Counted from the first letter of the stretch, positions 52,629 to 62,084 are shown. The stretch is DNA of 64,000 bases from Lachnospiraceae bacterium (GCA_024682075.1 JAIKZQ010000007.1:43421-107420); one strand, 5' to 3'. Made by a program: numbers and translations. Notes: generated by a model not told the origin, from the sequence alone.

Positions 52629-54292
52629 GATTCGTCACCTCCTCTTTTGTCAAACTGAGGAAGTTTTCTCGTGGCCAGCTCATTATGTCCTTTTATGATA
52701 TCCCAGAACGAAAGGAGCACCGAGGCGATGCAGATGAGCGCCGAGATATAATAATACGAGTCAAAATGAGGAGCTGCGATCAGGACACCGAGTGCTAGCA
52801 CGGCACCGATGAGCGGCTTCAGGCAGAGCTTGAACTTCTCGGAAGCAGGTGCCTTGGAACAGACAACGGTCTGAGTGCCGACGATCTTCTTGCTCTTCTT
52901 GTTCTTGAAGCTGTTGATGAGCGGCGTTATGACACACACGCAGATGATAACGCCGATCGGTCCGGCACAAAGGCTCATGAGGAAACAGACAACGATAAGG
53001 ACCGTGTATATCCAGTTGGATTCACTCCCCGTCTTCGTCTTAACCTGTCTGACGGGCTGCGGCTGCGGAGGCGGCGTAGGCTGATTCGGGCCCAGGTTCG
53101 CCATCTGCTCCTGTTTCATCTTGTCTTTCCTGTAATTAAGGCCTATGTCATCAAGACTGTTTTCACGGATATAGATCTTATTTTTCTGCGAGCAAAGTAT
53201 GATCATGCTCGTGATTGCAAATATGAATGCCACGAATACCACGTAAATGGGCCTTAGTATCGGCAGCAGTGAAAACAGGAGTGCAAGAGGGATCGCACAT
53301 ATGAGCGATGAGATGACATACTTCCTGTAATCAACCGGAACGTCCGTTGCCACTTCACCTGTCTGTCCGTTCACCACGGCATAACTGATACGATCCTTAT
53401 GTCTGCATGAAAGGAACCATACGGGGAAATATCCGAGTTCGGACGAAGTCTGCTCGGGAGTAAGGTTGGAGCTGCTGTCCTTTTTCAGGGTGATGCTCCT
53501 TACGGAAGGATCCTTCGCAACCTGGTTATAGATCTCGCTGGTAACGATGTTCCTGCACTGTCTTTCGTAAAGAGAAGGCTCTGTGTCCGCCGCATCGGCA
53601 TAAAAACCGCTCATGTATGAAGTGTTGAAAGGCACGGCAGTACTGAAATCAAAAGGTGCGATGGCCTCACTGAACGTATCGGAAAATTGCGAGGATGCAT
53701 CATATGAAAGCCCCTTGTACTGGGCATCGACGTTGAAGCTGATGTCGAAATGCTCATGGATGATGTAATCTCCGCTCCTGTGATCCTTCTGCCCTTTTAG
53801 CACGGCAGGTCTGTGCTCCTGGAAATCATAGATCCAGTAAGGCATGTAGATACCGCGAAGCTTTTCTATCGTCGAATCTTCCTTCATGTAGTCAGGAGCA
53901 TAAAGGGCCTTGCTGACGGCTTTCTTGTACAGCTCAGCACTCTGATCCTTCGTTATGCGGAAAGGAATGATGTATTCCGGTGCCCTTTCTTTGGCGACCC
54001 TGCTCGACAAAACGGTCGAAGCTCCGCAATAGCTGCAGAAGGTGGCAACAGTATTGTCATTCGCAAGGATCTCACCGCCGCACTCCTTACAGGTGTAGAT
54101 GGTGGTCGTGTACTCACTGTATCCGCTCTCGGAAGATTCATCCGCCTCGGATTCGGTATAAGTATGCTCCTCGGCATCATCCTTCTGTATCACGGCATCG
54201 GGTGAAAGGTCCGTGTCACAGAAATCGCAATGTAGCAGCTGCTTTCCCGGGTCAAAATTGATATTGGCCCCGCAGTTGGGACATACAAACAT
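52625..54292 (-). CDS. zinc-ribbon membrane protein of unknown function
   Basis: A 555-residue protein. The N-terminus has two zinc-ribbon pairs (CPNCGANINF/CDFCD and CKECGGEIL/CSYCGAST). A beta-rich middle follows (GIYMPYWIYDFQEHRPAVLKGQK), then two groups of hydrophobic segments (near 330-370 and 430-520) separated by a proline- and glutamine-rich linker. It resembles TFIIB-type zinc-ribbon membrane proteins encoded beside TPM proteins in Firmicutes. Role unknown. GGAGGGAGCGAG precedes the ATG. Confidence 0.85.
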   Translation of the reverse strand: MFVCPNCGANINFDPGKQLLHCDFCDTDLSPDAVIQKDDAEEHTYTESEADESSESGYSEYTTTIYTCKECGGEILANDNTVATFCSYCGASTVLSSRVAKERAPEYIIPFRITKDQSAELYKKAVSKALYAPDYMKEDSTIEKLRGIYMPYWIYDFQEHRPAVLKGQKDHRSGDYIIHEHFDISFNVDAQYKGLSYDASSQFSDTFSEAIAPFDFSTAVPFNTSYMSGFYADAADTEPSLYERQCRNIVTSEIYNQVAKDPSVRSITLKKDSSSNLTPEQTSSELGYFPVWFLSCRHKDRISYAVVNGQTGEVATDVPVDYRKYVISSLICAIPLALLFSLLPILRPIYVVFVAFIFAITSMIILCSQKNKIYIRENSLDDIGLNYRKDKMKQEQMANLGPNQPTPPPQPQPVRQVKTKTGSESNWIYTVLIVVCFLMSLCAGPIGVIICVCVITPLINSFKNKKSKKIVGTQTVVCSKAPASEKFKLCLKPLIGAVLALGVLIAAPHFDSYYYISALICIASVLLSFWDIIKGHNELATRKLPQFDKRGGDES

Positions 54293-54331
54293 CTCGCTCC
54301 CTCCTTTTTTTCTTCAAAAAATCCCCTCAAA

Positions 54332-54371
54332 CACAAATATAAGGCGGCCCCGCATGCATACGGAGCCGCCT
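54332..54371 (-). terminator. terminator of mecA
   Basis: AGGCGGC/GCCGCCT arms with additional inner pairing, followed on the minus strand by TTATATTTG, 12 bases after the mecA stop. Confidence 0.65.
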
Positions 54372-54382
54372 GGAACATACGA

Positions 54383-55114
54383 TCACTTACGGAACTTGTT
54401 AACGGCCTTGGATGCGATCATCACCTCGCCATGCTCCCTCAGCACTTCGTCACATCCGGGACCCGCACCATAGAGCTGGGAAAACTCCAGAGCCTGAACG
54501 CAGCTTCTGCTGAAGCGGTCATATGAGGCTCCTCCTCTTCCGATGTGCAGGAAGTACTCCTCTCCCATCTTGTATAACGTGGAATCGAGGCGTATGCCCC
54601 TGGGAAGTCCCTGGGCATATTCTATGAAATCGGACAGATAAGTGAACATGAACACTGCTTCGTTCACATCCATCGCGGGCTGCTCGCTTCCCTTTGCGGG
54701 ATCTGCGGCATTCATCGGTGCGACGGGAGCAGGAAGTGACAATCCTCCCTGACCGAGTCCGGGAAGTGCTCCAAGCGCACCCGTGCTGCCTCCGGATTCC
54801 TTCACATGCTCAAGAAGCTGCTTGAGAGTGTCTATGAATCCGCTTATCTTGTCCGCATCCGCAAGAGCGGGATCTTTCTCGGAAAAAGTAAGGACCATCC
54901 CCTGCTCGGGAACCATCATTATCTGCATCTCAAAGGCGATCTTCGGAGGATGATATCCCACCTCGGTTTTGGCCTGCTCGATTATCTCTCTCAGAAGCCT
55001 CTGCGCATTCTCGCTCCTGGAGATGAAATCACTGTAATCAACTTTATAATATGCTAACTCATCCTTCGAGATATAGCATTTGATTGTCTTATCATCTATT
55101 CTCTCTATTTTCAT
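54383..55114 (-). CDS. mecA: adaptor protein MecA
   Basis: A 243-residue MecA with the typical opening MKIERIDDKTIKCYISKDELAYY and C-terminal ClpC-binding domain (YKMGEEYFLHIGRGGASYDRFSRSC). A Gly/Pro/Ala-rich linker of about 45 residues joins the two. MecA delivers substrates to the ClpC-ClpP protease. ATG at 55114; the upstream 11 codons are not conserved. Confidence 0.92.
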   Translation of the reverse strand: MKIERIDDKTIKCYISKDELAYYKVDYSDFISRSENAQRLLREIIEQAKTEVGYHPPKIAFEMQIMMVPEQGMVLTFSEKDPALADADKISGFIDTLKQLLEHVKESGGSTGALGALPGLGQGGLSLPAPVAPMNAADPAKGSEQPAMDVNEAVFMFTYLSDFIEYAQGLPRGIRLDSTLYKMGEEYFLHIGRGGASYDRFSRSCVQALEFSQLYGAGPGCDEVLREHGEVMIASKAVNKFRK

Positions 55115-55177
55115 GGCAGTACCTCGCATTCCCCCGGTACCAATCATAAGAAAACCATTTATTTGAAGTTAATTTTA

Positions 55178-55960
55178 TCATAATTCGTCAATTTTGTATA
55201 GACTGTGGGCATTCTGCCAGGTCTGCTCGATCACCTTTTCAAAGGGGATATTCTTGATCTGAGCTATCGCATCGGCGACAAGAGGAAGATACCCCGAATA
55301 GTTCCTCTCACCCCTGTGGGGGACAGGTGCAAGATAAGGACAGTCCGTCTCGAGAACTATTGCCGACAAAGGTATGTATTGCACGGCCTCAATGAGCTTT
55401 CTGGCATTCTTGAAGGTCACGACGCCGCCGATCCCGAAGTAGAATCCCATGTTCAGAAATTCTCTGGCACTTTCCCTTGTGTAGGAATAGCAGTGGATCA
55501 CTCCTCCTATCTCGGAAGCTTTATGTTCCTTCATGATATTTATCGTATCATTTGCCGCATCTCTTGAGTGCACGACAATGGGCTTTCTGAGACTTCTTGC
55601 CAGATCCATCTGATTCACAAAATGCATTGCCTGCACATCCTTCGGGTCATCGTCCCAGTGATAATCAAGTCCGATCTCTCCGATGGCGACGCATTTTTCC
55701 TCATCGCGGGCAGAACTGACCAGCCACTCCCAGGTTTCGTCATTTATCTCGCTGCATTTCCCGGGGATCACGCCCAGGGCGCAGTACATCCAGTCGTATT
55801 TCTTCGAAAGTTCAAGAGCGGTCTTCGAACTTTCGATCCCCGCTCCTATATCACACACCTTCGCCACGCCGTGCATGGCAAGCGAAGACAGTATCTCTTC
55901 CCTGTCCTCATCAAAAGCCTCATCATCATAATGTGCATGCGTGTCAAAAATCGGTGTCAT
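55178..55960 (-). CDS. tatD: TatD-family metal-dependent deoxyribonuclease
   Basis: A 260-residue TatD hydrolase: metal ligands in IFDTHAHYDDEAFDEDR, GEIGLDYHWD, VVHSRDAANDT, VIHCYSYT and ETDCPYLAPVPHRGERNYSG. Cytoplasmic 3'-5' nuclease linked to DNA quality control. GAGAGGCGCAG precedes the ATG. It lies downstream of tRNA-Lys on the same strand. Confidence 0.95.
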   Translation of the reverse strand: MTPIFDTHAHYDDEAFDEDREEILSSLAMHGVAKVCDIGAGIESSKTALELSKKYDWMYCALGVIPGKCSEINDETWEWLVSSARDEEKCVAIGEIGLDYHWDDDPKDVQAMHFVNQMDLARSLRKPIVVHSRDAANDTINIMKEHKASEIGGVIHCYSYTRESAREFLNMGFYFGIGGVVTFKNARKLIEAVQYIPLSAIVLETDCPYLAPVPHRGERNYSGYLPLVADAIAQIKNIPFEKVIEQTWQNAHSLYKIDEL

Positions 55961-55990
55961 CTGCGCCTCTCAAAAATAATCATAAAATCA

Positions 55991-56035
55991 AAAAGCAAAA
56001 AGAAAAGGCCACAAACCCGCTTCAAAGCAAGCCTG
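55991..56035 (-). terminator. possible terminator after tRNA-Lys
   Basis: CAGGCTTGC and GCGGGTTTG pair through several G-U contacts around a six-base loop; TTTTCTTTTTGCTTTTT follows on the minus strand. The wobble-rich stem makes it moderate. Confidence 0.45.
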
Positions 56036-56045
56036 CGACCTCACG

Positions 56046-56118
56046 TGCACCGCCAGGGGCTCGAACCCTGGACACCCTGATTAAGAGTCAGGTGCTCTAC
56101 CAACTGAGCTAGCGGTGC
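56046..56118 (-). tRNA. tRNA-Lys (CTT)
   Basis: A full cloverleaf on the minus strand. Acceptor GCACCGC/GCGGTGC with discriminator A, D arm GCTC/GAGC, anticodon stem CCTGA/TCAGG with loop CTCTTAA giving anticodon CTT, T arm CAGGG/CCCTG with loop TTCGAGC. CCA is not encoded. Confidence 0.97.
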
Positions 56119-56137
56119 TTTTTAGTGCAACAATGGG

Positions 56138-56166
56138 ATATTATCACCTAACAAAACAAAAATCAA
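56138..56166 (-). promoter_or_regulatory. promoter of tRNA-Lys
   Basis: On the minus strand TTGATT (56166-56161) and TAATAT (56143-56138), preceded by TGA, are 17 bases apart; the tRNA begins about 20 bases after the -10. Confidence 0.65.
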
Positions 56167-56207
56167 CAAGAAATTTAAATTTTTTTGAAAAAATCGAAAA
56201 ACCGCTT

Positions 56208-57857
56208 CTACTCTGTTTTCCGCTTTTTCTTCAGGCCGCGGGTGATCCTGTCACCGGCCAGGATGAACAGATACGAATATCCGAGTGATGCGCACAGCAA
56301 AATAAACTCAAACCATCCCACGACATAACGGCTTTTGGCTTCCCAGAAAAGAGAGAACAGCACACCTCCCGTCAGTGCTATGAGGATCAGCATCATGTCA
56401 TCCGGTCTCTTGCCATTTTTGATAAAGCCCTGCACGGCAAAAACGATCATGAACACAGCTCCCCCGAGGTAGGCAAATCTCTGGAGCACTCCCAGAAAAC
56501 GCATGAGATGCTGCTGCCTTATATTGCCGGAATCACTTTGCCCCGTGGACTGAGCATAAAAAGGATCCGCATTTTCTCCGAACGCGATATGATCCAGTGC
56601 TCCGTATGTGGGATCCGCCCATTGTGTCACAAGCTTCCTTCGGTAAAAATCGATCATCATCCCGGGATCGTCCGCAAACTGACGGAGCCTTTCCCTGATA
56701 TATGCCCTGGACTCGGCTTCGGCTCCCTCGGCTCCTCCGAAATCATCGAAGATCATCCAGTTATAACTGTTGAACCATCCGGGACCGGCATATGAGTTCT
56801 CCTGCATTCCCATTGCTATCCAGGCGATATAGGGAATTCCGTTGATCTTCTCTCCGGCAAGCGATTCATAGCAGGATCTCTGCACACGCGAAGGGACTAT
56901 CATTACGAGGACGACCGTCAGCATCAGTATCAGGGCTCTTTTCCATTTTTCCGTGCGGACTCCGTCCAGAAGGTAGAAGATCAGCAGCGCGATGCATCCG
57001 ACAAGAGTGTTTTCCCTGACCAGCACACCCAGTGAAAGAACGGCCAGCACCGCAATATGAAGCCACACCTTTCCGGTCTTAAGATATCGGACCGCACAGT
57101 AAAACGCGATCATGAGTGAGGCCAGCTGCGTCATGTCGCCGTAGCGGAACAGGACCAGTATCTGCAGGGAAAAGTTAAACACTGCAAAGATCATCCACAG
57201 GCTTTCCGCCACAAAGGAGATCTTCTCTGTTTTTTCATCGGGCATTCCGGAACCGTCCCCAAGCACCTTGCCGCGAAAATCCTTTCCGCATATGACCATC
57301 CTGATGAATGCCGCACCGAACCACACGGTCAGAAGGAGCATCAGGGCATTATAGTAATAATATCCCTGCTCATTTCCATCGCCAAAGATCCTGAAAAAAA
57401 GCCTGTTCATCGATATCACGCCCAGCATGTTGGGGAAGCGGTACACATAACCCCCTTCCTGAATCACGGCATACTGACCCTTATCGATCGCGGAAGCTGC
57501 AGAGTAACAAACCGCAGAGTCCTCCTTAAGAAGCTGTGGATCCGAATGCGAAATAAAGCGGAAAACAGAGACTGCAAGAACCACCATCAGGGTGACCCTG
57601 ATGACATTTGATGCAAGGATCGTTTTTTTGAAACGAATGAAGCGACAGACAGCAGTGCCTGCCACGATGAGAACAATGCTGATCAGCACGTCCCAAAGGA
57701 CATGTTCGTTATGAAAGATCTGCGGAGAATCAAAGTTCACTCCGACATTTACCATGGTGTAGAAATACACGAAACGTGCAAAATACAGCGCGGCCAGAGC
57801 TACCGGAACAGTATAATATTTCTCTATGAAACTGAAAATCTTTTTCACGAAAAGCAC
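56208..57857 (-). CDS. polytopic membrane protein, GT39/GT-C-like, unknown function
   Basis: About 549 residues with roughly 12 hydrophobic helices and a hydrophilic C-terminal loop (ESRAYIRERLRQFADDPGMMIDFYRRKLVTQWADPTYG) before the last helices. The layout, including SDPQLLKEDSAVCYSAA after the first helices and an FYRRKLVTQW-type loop, resembles GT-C glycosyltransferase-like membrane proteins. The GTG at 57857 is proposed, four bases after the GGDEF gene stop with AAGGA upstream; the longer frame from 57911 overlaps that gene. It closes the GH3-receptor/GGDEF gene series. Confidence 0.7.
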   Translation of the reverse strand: MLFVKKIFSFIEKYYTVPVALAALYFARFVYFYTMVNVGVNFDSPQIFHNEHVLWDVLISIVLIVAGTAVCRFIRFKKTILASNVIRVTLMVVLAVSVFRFISHSDPQLLKEDSAVCYSAASAIDKGQYAVIQEGGYVYRFPNMLGVISMNRLFFRIFGDGNEQGYYYYNALMLLLTVWFGAAFIRMVICGKDFRGKVLGDGSGMPDEKTEKISFVAESLWMIFAVFNFSLQILVLFRYGDMTQLASLMIAFYCAVRYLKTGKVWLHIAVLAVLSLGVLVRENTLVGCIALLIFYLLDGVRTEKWKRALILMLTVVLVMIVPSRVQRSCYESLAGEKINGIPYIAWIAMGMQENSYAGPGWFNSYNWMIFDDFGGAEGAEAESRAYIRERLRQFADDPGMMIDFYRRKLVTQWADPTYGALDHIAFGENADPFYAQSTGQSDSGNIRQQHLMRFLGVLQRFAYLGGAVFMIVFAVQGFIKNGKRPDDMMLILIALTGGVLFSLFWEAKSRYVVGWFEFILLCASLGYSYLFILAGDRITRGLKKKRKTE

Positions 57858-57861
57858 TGTC

Positions 57862-59751
57862 TCAGTTCCTTCTTCCGGGTTTTGACATCTTCTGCTCATA
57901 CATCCTGGCATCGCTTATCTTCAGATAATCCTCAAATCTTCCGAAGGAATCGCACTCCGTGATATATGCTCCGATGCTATAGTCCAGCTTATAATCGCGC
58001 CTGTTGGACTTATTGAACTCGTCCACGAACGCTCTCATTCGATCGCAAAACCTGTTCAGGCTTGCTTCGGAATAATCGGGGGCAAAAATGTAGAATTCAT
58101 CCCCTCCGGCACGTCCTGCTATCTCACCGGATTCACAGCTTTTCTTTATGCAGTCGGAAAGCGCCCTTATTGCGCGGTCTCCTTCATAGTGACCGAATTT
58201 ATCATTTATCTGCTTAAGTTTGTCCATGTCAATGACCATGGTACAAACAGTCTTCTTCTCGGTGAAGCCGGTTATGGCCTTACGGGTCTTATCGTCAAAT
58301 CCGCGCCTGTTCAAAAGTCCGGTGAGGCCGTCCGTGACACTAAGACCCTCAAGTTTCTCTATCAGTTTATTGATCTTGTCACTTTTCCTCATACCGTCAA
58401 GAGTAAGCCCCAGGGTATGAAGCCAGACATTGTGGAACTCATTGAAGATATCCTTCCCCGCCATTTCCACGGCCGAATAGCCGAATATCTTCTCACCGTA
58501 ATGAACCACCATCAGATAGTAGATGTGGCATCTGTCCGAATTCGAATCGGGGATAAGACAGGAACTGTCAAAAGAATGCCTGCTTTCGGTATATTCCTTG
58601 TTCTTATCTATCCACATGATAGGCCTAAATTTCCCTGTAGGCAAAGTATACTCGCTGTCAAACGAGGGTCTGCCGGAGCTGTCTGTATGAACCATCATAA
58701 AGAACGCGGTATATTCACCGAAATTCACCGAATCCTCGGCAAATATGGCCTCGATCTTACGAACGCTGTCAGCCTTGTTGAGCTTGACCATAGCCGACTC
58801 CGACTCGTAAATGGCCGTGCCCATCATCCTTTTTTCTTCCTGAACCCTGTCCACGGTCTCAAGCACGTGCTGGTATTCAAGAGGCTCGCACCCGCACGAC
58901 TGCGAAAAATAAGCCTTGGGCGAAACCTTAAGATCATGTCCCGACACATCCTTATCATCTGAAGCATCTATCAAAAGCCTGAGTGCTTTTCGGGCAATTT
59001 CTTTGCGCTCTCGGGAGACGGATGAAAGATGCGGGAGGAATTCCCTGCTCTCGGGAGTTCCGTCATAACCGGATACCGCAATATCTTCGGGAACCTTTAT
59101 CCCGATCTGTCTGAATGCATTGATGAGAGATATTGCCATATAGTCATTAGCACAGACTATAGCCTCGGGGCGTTCCGGAAGCGACAGAAAATAATGCGCA
59201 GCTTCCTTGCCCTTGTCATACCAGAAGTCACCCTCGAACATTCCGACGCCGTCCTCGGGAAGTCCGTGGTCCCTCATGACCGAACGAAACTCTTCAAGTC
59301 TCACCTGCGCATCCGGATGAGTAAGATATCCTGACATGAATCCGATCCTGGTGAAATGATGATGATCGATGAAATGTTCAACCATCGCCCTCAGACCGCC
59401 GGCATCATCGAATTCTATGTTGTGGAACCCGTCAATGTGGCTGCTTATCGAAATGACCGGACATTTAGCCTTTCTGAGTTTTCTCTCGACCGTGTCGGAC
59501 ATTCCGTTCACGTTATAGCCTTCGCCGTCAAAAACAATTCCGTCGAACTGATCGAGATCCACATAATCTATAAAAGCGGATTCGTTATCCTCAGCCACGG
59601 AATTAATGTTGCGCAGCTTGCCATAGGCATTAAAGTACACCAGATCCACGTCCAGTTCTTCGGCAACAATATTAAAAGCCCTGCACAAGCCTGTCTTATA
59701 TCTGCTCGTGAGACTGCTTCCGAATATGGCAATTGTTTTACGCTGATTCAT
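57862..59751 (-). CDS. LacI-type sugar-receptor domain fused to GGDEF diguanylate cyclase, soluble (second copy)
   Basis: A 629-residue protein with the same plan as 26503-28440. The ligand-binding fold without helix-turn-helix (TIAIFGSSLTSRYKTGLCRAFN, AIVCANDYMAISLINAFRQIGIKVPEDIAVSGYDG) is followed by a middle sensor region and a GGDEF domain with intact AGGDEFY near residue 547 and no RxxD I-site. No signal peptide or membrane span. It lies 48 bases downstream of the GH3 gene on the same strand, so the sensed ligand may be a substrate or product of that enzyme. AGAGG precedes the ATG at 11 bases. Confidence 0.9.
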   Translation of the reverse strand: MNQRKTIAIFGSSLTSRYKTGLCRAFNIVAEELDVDLVYFNAYGKLRNINSVAEDNESAFIDYVDLDQFDGIVFDGEGYNVNGMSDTVERKLRKAKCPVISISSHIDGFHNIEFDDAGGLRAMVEHFIDHHHFTRIGFMSGYLTHPDAQVRLEEFRSVMRDHGLPEDGVGMFEGDFWYDKGKEAAHYFLSLPERPEAIVCANDYMAISLINAFRQIGIKVPEDIAVSGYDGTPESREFLPHLSSVSRERKEIARKALRLLIDASDDKDVSGHDLKVSPKAYFSQSCGCEPLEYQHVLETVDRVQEEKRMMGTAIYESESAMVKLNKADSVRKIEAIFAEDSVNFGEYTAFFMMVHTDSSGRPSFDSEYTLPTGKFRPIMWIDKNKEYTESRHSFDSSCLIPDSNSDRCHIYYLMVVHYGEKIFGYSAVEMAGKDIFNEFHNVWLHTLGLTLDGMRKSDKINKLIEKLEGLSVTDGLTGLLNRRGFDDKTRKAITGFTEKKTVCTMVIDMDKLKQINDKFGHYEGDRAIRALSDCIKKSCESGEIAGRAGGDEFYIFAPDYSEASLNRFCDRMRAFVDEFNKSNRRDYKLDYSIGAYITECDSFGRFEDYLKISDARMYEQKMSKPGRRN

Positions 59752-59799
59752 GTTACGTGGTACCTCTTTTACGTTCTTGACGGGATCCGGCCTTACGCA

Positions 59800-61908
59800 T
59801 CATCCTCTTTTTTTAGGATATGCACCCTCAATGTCTACCGGTGCGGATAATTCAACCTGATTTGCATTTCTGGCGATTTGTATCTCGTATTCGCCGGTGT
59901 AGTGAACATATGCCTTGCACTCATCATTCCAGTGAGCAAAATCCCTGGATGTAAGTTCGAAAGTGACGGTCTCACTCTCGCCGGGCTTAAGGAGCTTTGT
60001 CTTGGCAAATCCCTTGAGTTCCCTCACAGGTCTGGGAAGAGCGCACTTATTTACGCCAACGTAAAGCTGGACAACTTCCCTTCCTGCCTTTTTGCCGGTA
60101 TTGGTAACCTTGACGGATACGGTAATTCCGCCCGTCTTCCTGTCTCCTATGAATCCCTTTGCATCCAGTTTCAGATCCGAATAAGCGAATGAAGTATATG
60201 AAAGTCCATATCCGAACGGGAAGAGAACCGGCATCTTCTTCGAAGCATAATACCTGTATCCGACAAACTCTCCCTCGCTGTATTTTACGATATCATCACA
60301 TCCGAAGTAATACAGATATGAAGGATTGTCCTCAAGCCTTGCAGGGAAGGTCTCGGGAAGTCTTCCGGAAGGATTGATATCACCGAAGAGCACATCCCTT
60401 ACGACCTCGCCGGAAGCCTCGCCTCCGAGATAAGTCTCAAGAATGCCTTTGACGGATCCGATCCAGGGCATCTCAACGGGTGCACCGTTCTGAAGGATGA
60501 CCACAACATTGCTGTTGACCTTTGCAACCGCATCAATGAGCGCATTATGGGAATCAGGCATCTTCATGTCTATGCGGTCTGCGCCTTCGGATTCGAGAGC
60601 CTCGGGAAGGCCTGCAAAAATGACACAAACGTCAGCTTTCTTGGCAGCTTTGACAGCCTCATCTATGAGCTTCTGATTGGGCTTATAATCCGCATGGCCT
60701 ATCCTGGTCTTCCAGAATTCCGGATCGGTAAGCTGCTTGGCCTTGGGGCCGGGGCCGTATCCCTTTACATATGACACATTTGTCATATCCTTCATTGCTT
60801 CGACGGCACTGACGGATCTGCTGGTCTTTACATGGGAACTTCCGCCGCCCTGATACCTGGGATTCTTTGCAAAGTCTCCGATAAGCAGTACATTTTTCTT
60901 TTTGCTTATGGGAAGAATATTACCGTTATTCTTAAGAAGCACTACGCAGCTTTCGAAGAGACGCCTTACAACCTCATGGTCCTTATCGAGATCAGCCTTG
61001 ACATCCTTATGTGAAGCAAGGGTTCCGTAGACATGCTTGAGGATGTTCACACATGCCTCGTCGAGTTTCTTCTCATCGAGTGTGCCCTTCTTCACAGCCT
61101 TGACGATATCCTTGTCGGTCTCATGCTGCTGCCACATGGTAAGGTCGCATCCGGCCTCGATCGCACCGGGCCTGTTATGGGTTGCGCCCCAGTCGCTGAC
61201 GACCATTCCGTCGAAGCCCCATTCTTTTCTGAGGATGTCGGTGAGGTACTTCTTCTGCTCGGTCATATGGATTCCATTGACCTTATTGTAAGCTGCCATG
61301 ACAGACTTGGGCTTCGCCTTCCTGACAACGGTCTCAAATGCGGGAAGATAGATCTGTCTTGCGGTGTTATCATCCATTTCACTGGAGGCTGTGAGTCTGT
61401 CGGTTTCCTGGGAATTAGCCAGATAGTGCTTAAGACATGCGGACACGCCGGTGCTCTGAAGACCGTTTACATATGCAGCGCCGAGTTCTCCCGCAAGGCA
61501 GGGATCCTCGGACATATACTCAAAGTTTCTTCCGCAAAGGGGGCTTCTCTTCATGTTGACGCCGGGTCCGAGAACCATCTGCACATCGTTGGCCTGAGCC
61601 TCGTTGCCGAGAGTCTTTGCTGCTTCATAGATAAGCTCCCTGTCCCAGCTTGCAGCCATTGCGCATTCTGCGGGGAAGCTTACAGCTTCTATTGAATCAT
61701 TGACACTCGCATGCATGTCATTGGCCTGTTTTCTGAGGCCGTGAGGGCCATCGCACATCCACTCCCTGGGAACACCGAGCTTCTTGTACTCCACGGTCTC
61801 CCACATTCCGTCACCGCTCGTAAGCTGTGCCTTCTGCTTAAGAGTCATCTTAGAGACTATCTCCCTGATCTCTTTTTCGGTCATGCGCTTTTGTTTAGTA
61901 GAAGCCAT
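59800..61908 (-). CDS. GH3 beta-glucosidase/xylosidase, cytoplasmic
   Basis: A 702-residue family 3 glycoside hydrolase: TIM-barrel domain with catalytic aspartate in GMVVSDWGATHNRPGAIEAG and motif KHYLANSQETDR, the alpha/beta sandwich domain (LLIGDFAKNPRYQGGGSSHV), and a C-terminal fibronectin type III-like domain (GKKAGREVVQLYVG). No signal peptide. It would cleave oligosaccharides inside the cell. ATG at 61908 follows GGGAGGA. A perfect 20-bp palindrome with TGACA-N4-TGTCA lies inside the gene at 60769-60788. Confidence 0.94.
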   Translation of the reverse strand: MASTKQKRMTEKEIREIVSKMTLKQKAQLTSGDGMWETVEYKKLGVPREWMCDGPHGLRKQANDMHASVNDSIEAVSFPAECAMAASWDRELIYEAAKTLGNEAQANDVQMVLGPGVNMKRSPLCGRNFEYMSEDPCLAGELGAAYVNGLQSTGVSACLKHYLANSQETDRLTASSEMDDNTARQIYLPAFETVVRKAKPKSVMAAYNKVNGIHMTEQKKYLTDILRKEWGFDGMVVSDWGATHNRPGAIEAGCDLTMWQQHETDKDIVKAVKKGTLDEKKLDEACVNILKHVYGTLASHKDVKADLDKDHEVVRRLFESCVVLLKNNGNILPISKKKNVLLIGDFAKNPRYQGGGSSHVKTSRSVSAVEAMKDMTNVSYVKGYGPGPKAKQLTDPEFWKTRIGHADYKPNQKLIDEAVKAAKKADVCVIFAGLPEALESEGADRIDMKMPDSHNALIDAVAKVNSNVVVILQNGAPVEMPWIGSVKGILETYLGGEASGEVVRDVLFGDINPSGRLPETFPARLEDNPSYLYYFGCDDIVKYSEGEFVGYRYYASKKMPVLFPFGYGLSYTSFAYSDLKLDAKGFIGDRKTGGITVSVKVTNTGKKAGREVVQLYVGVNKCALPRPVRELKGFAKTKLLKPGESETVTFELTSRDFAHWNDECKAYVHYTGEYEIQIARNANQVELSAPVDIEGAYPKKRG

Positions 61909-62084
61909 AGGTATTCCTCCCGTGATTGACACATATTTTCAAAAAGTGTATTATTGGAAAGTCGTTTCAGACGTACCCATATGTAATATTTTTACAAAAA
62001 TCGGCCACTTCCGCAATAAATTATTTATGAAAGTTTTATTTAGATATTGCGACGGTCACGGGGGTATGTCAGCATATAACAAAA

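Noticed and set aside
61956..61969. cre-like site (GGAAAG-TCG-TTTCA) upstream of GH3
   Set aside because: Only about ten of fourteen positions agree and the central CG is shifted; too weak to call.
61982..61996. TGTAA-N5-TTACA inverted repeat upstream of GH3
   Set aside because: Short arms in an AT-rich region; an odd-length spacer does not fit the usual LacI-type site, so chance is likely.
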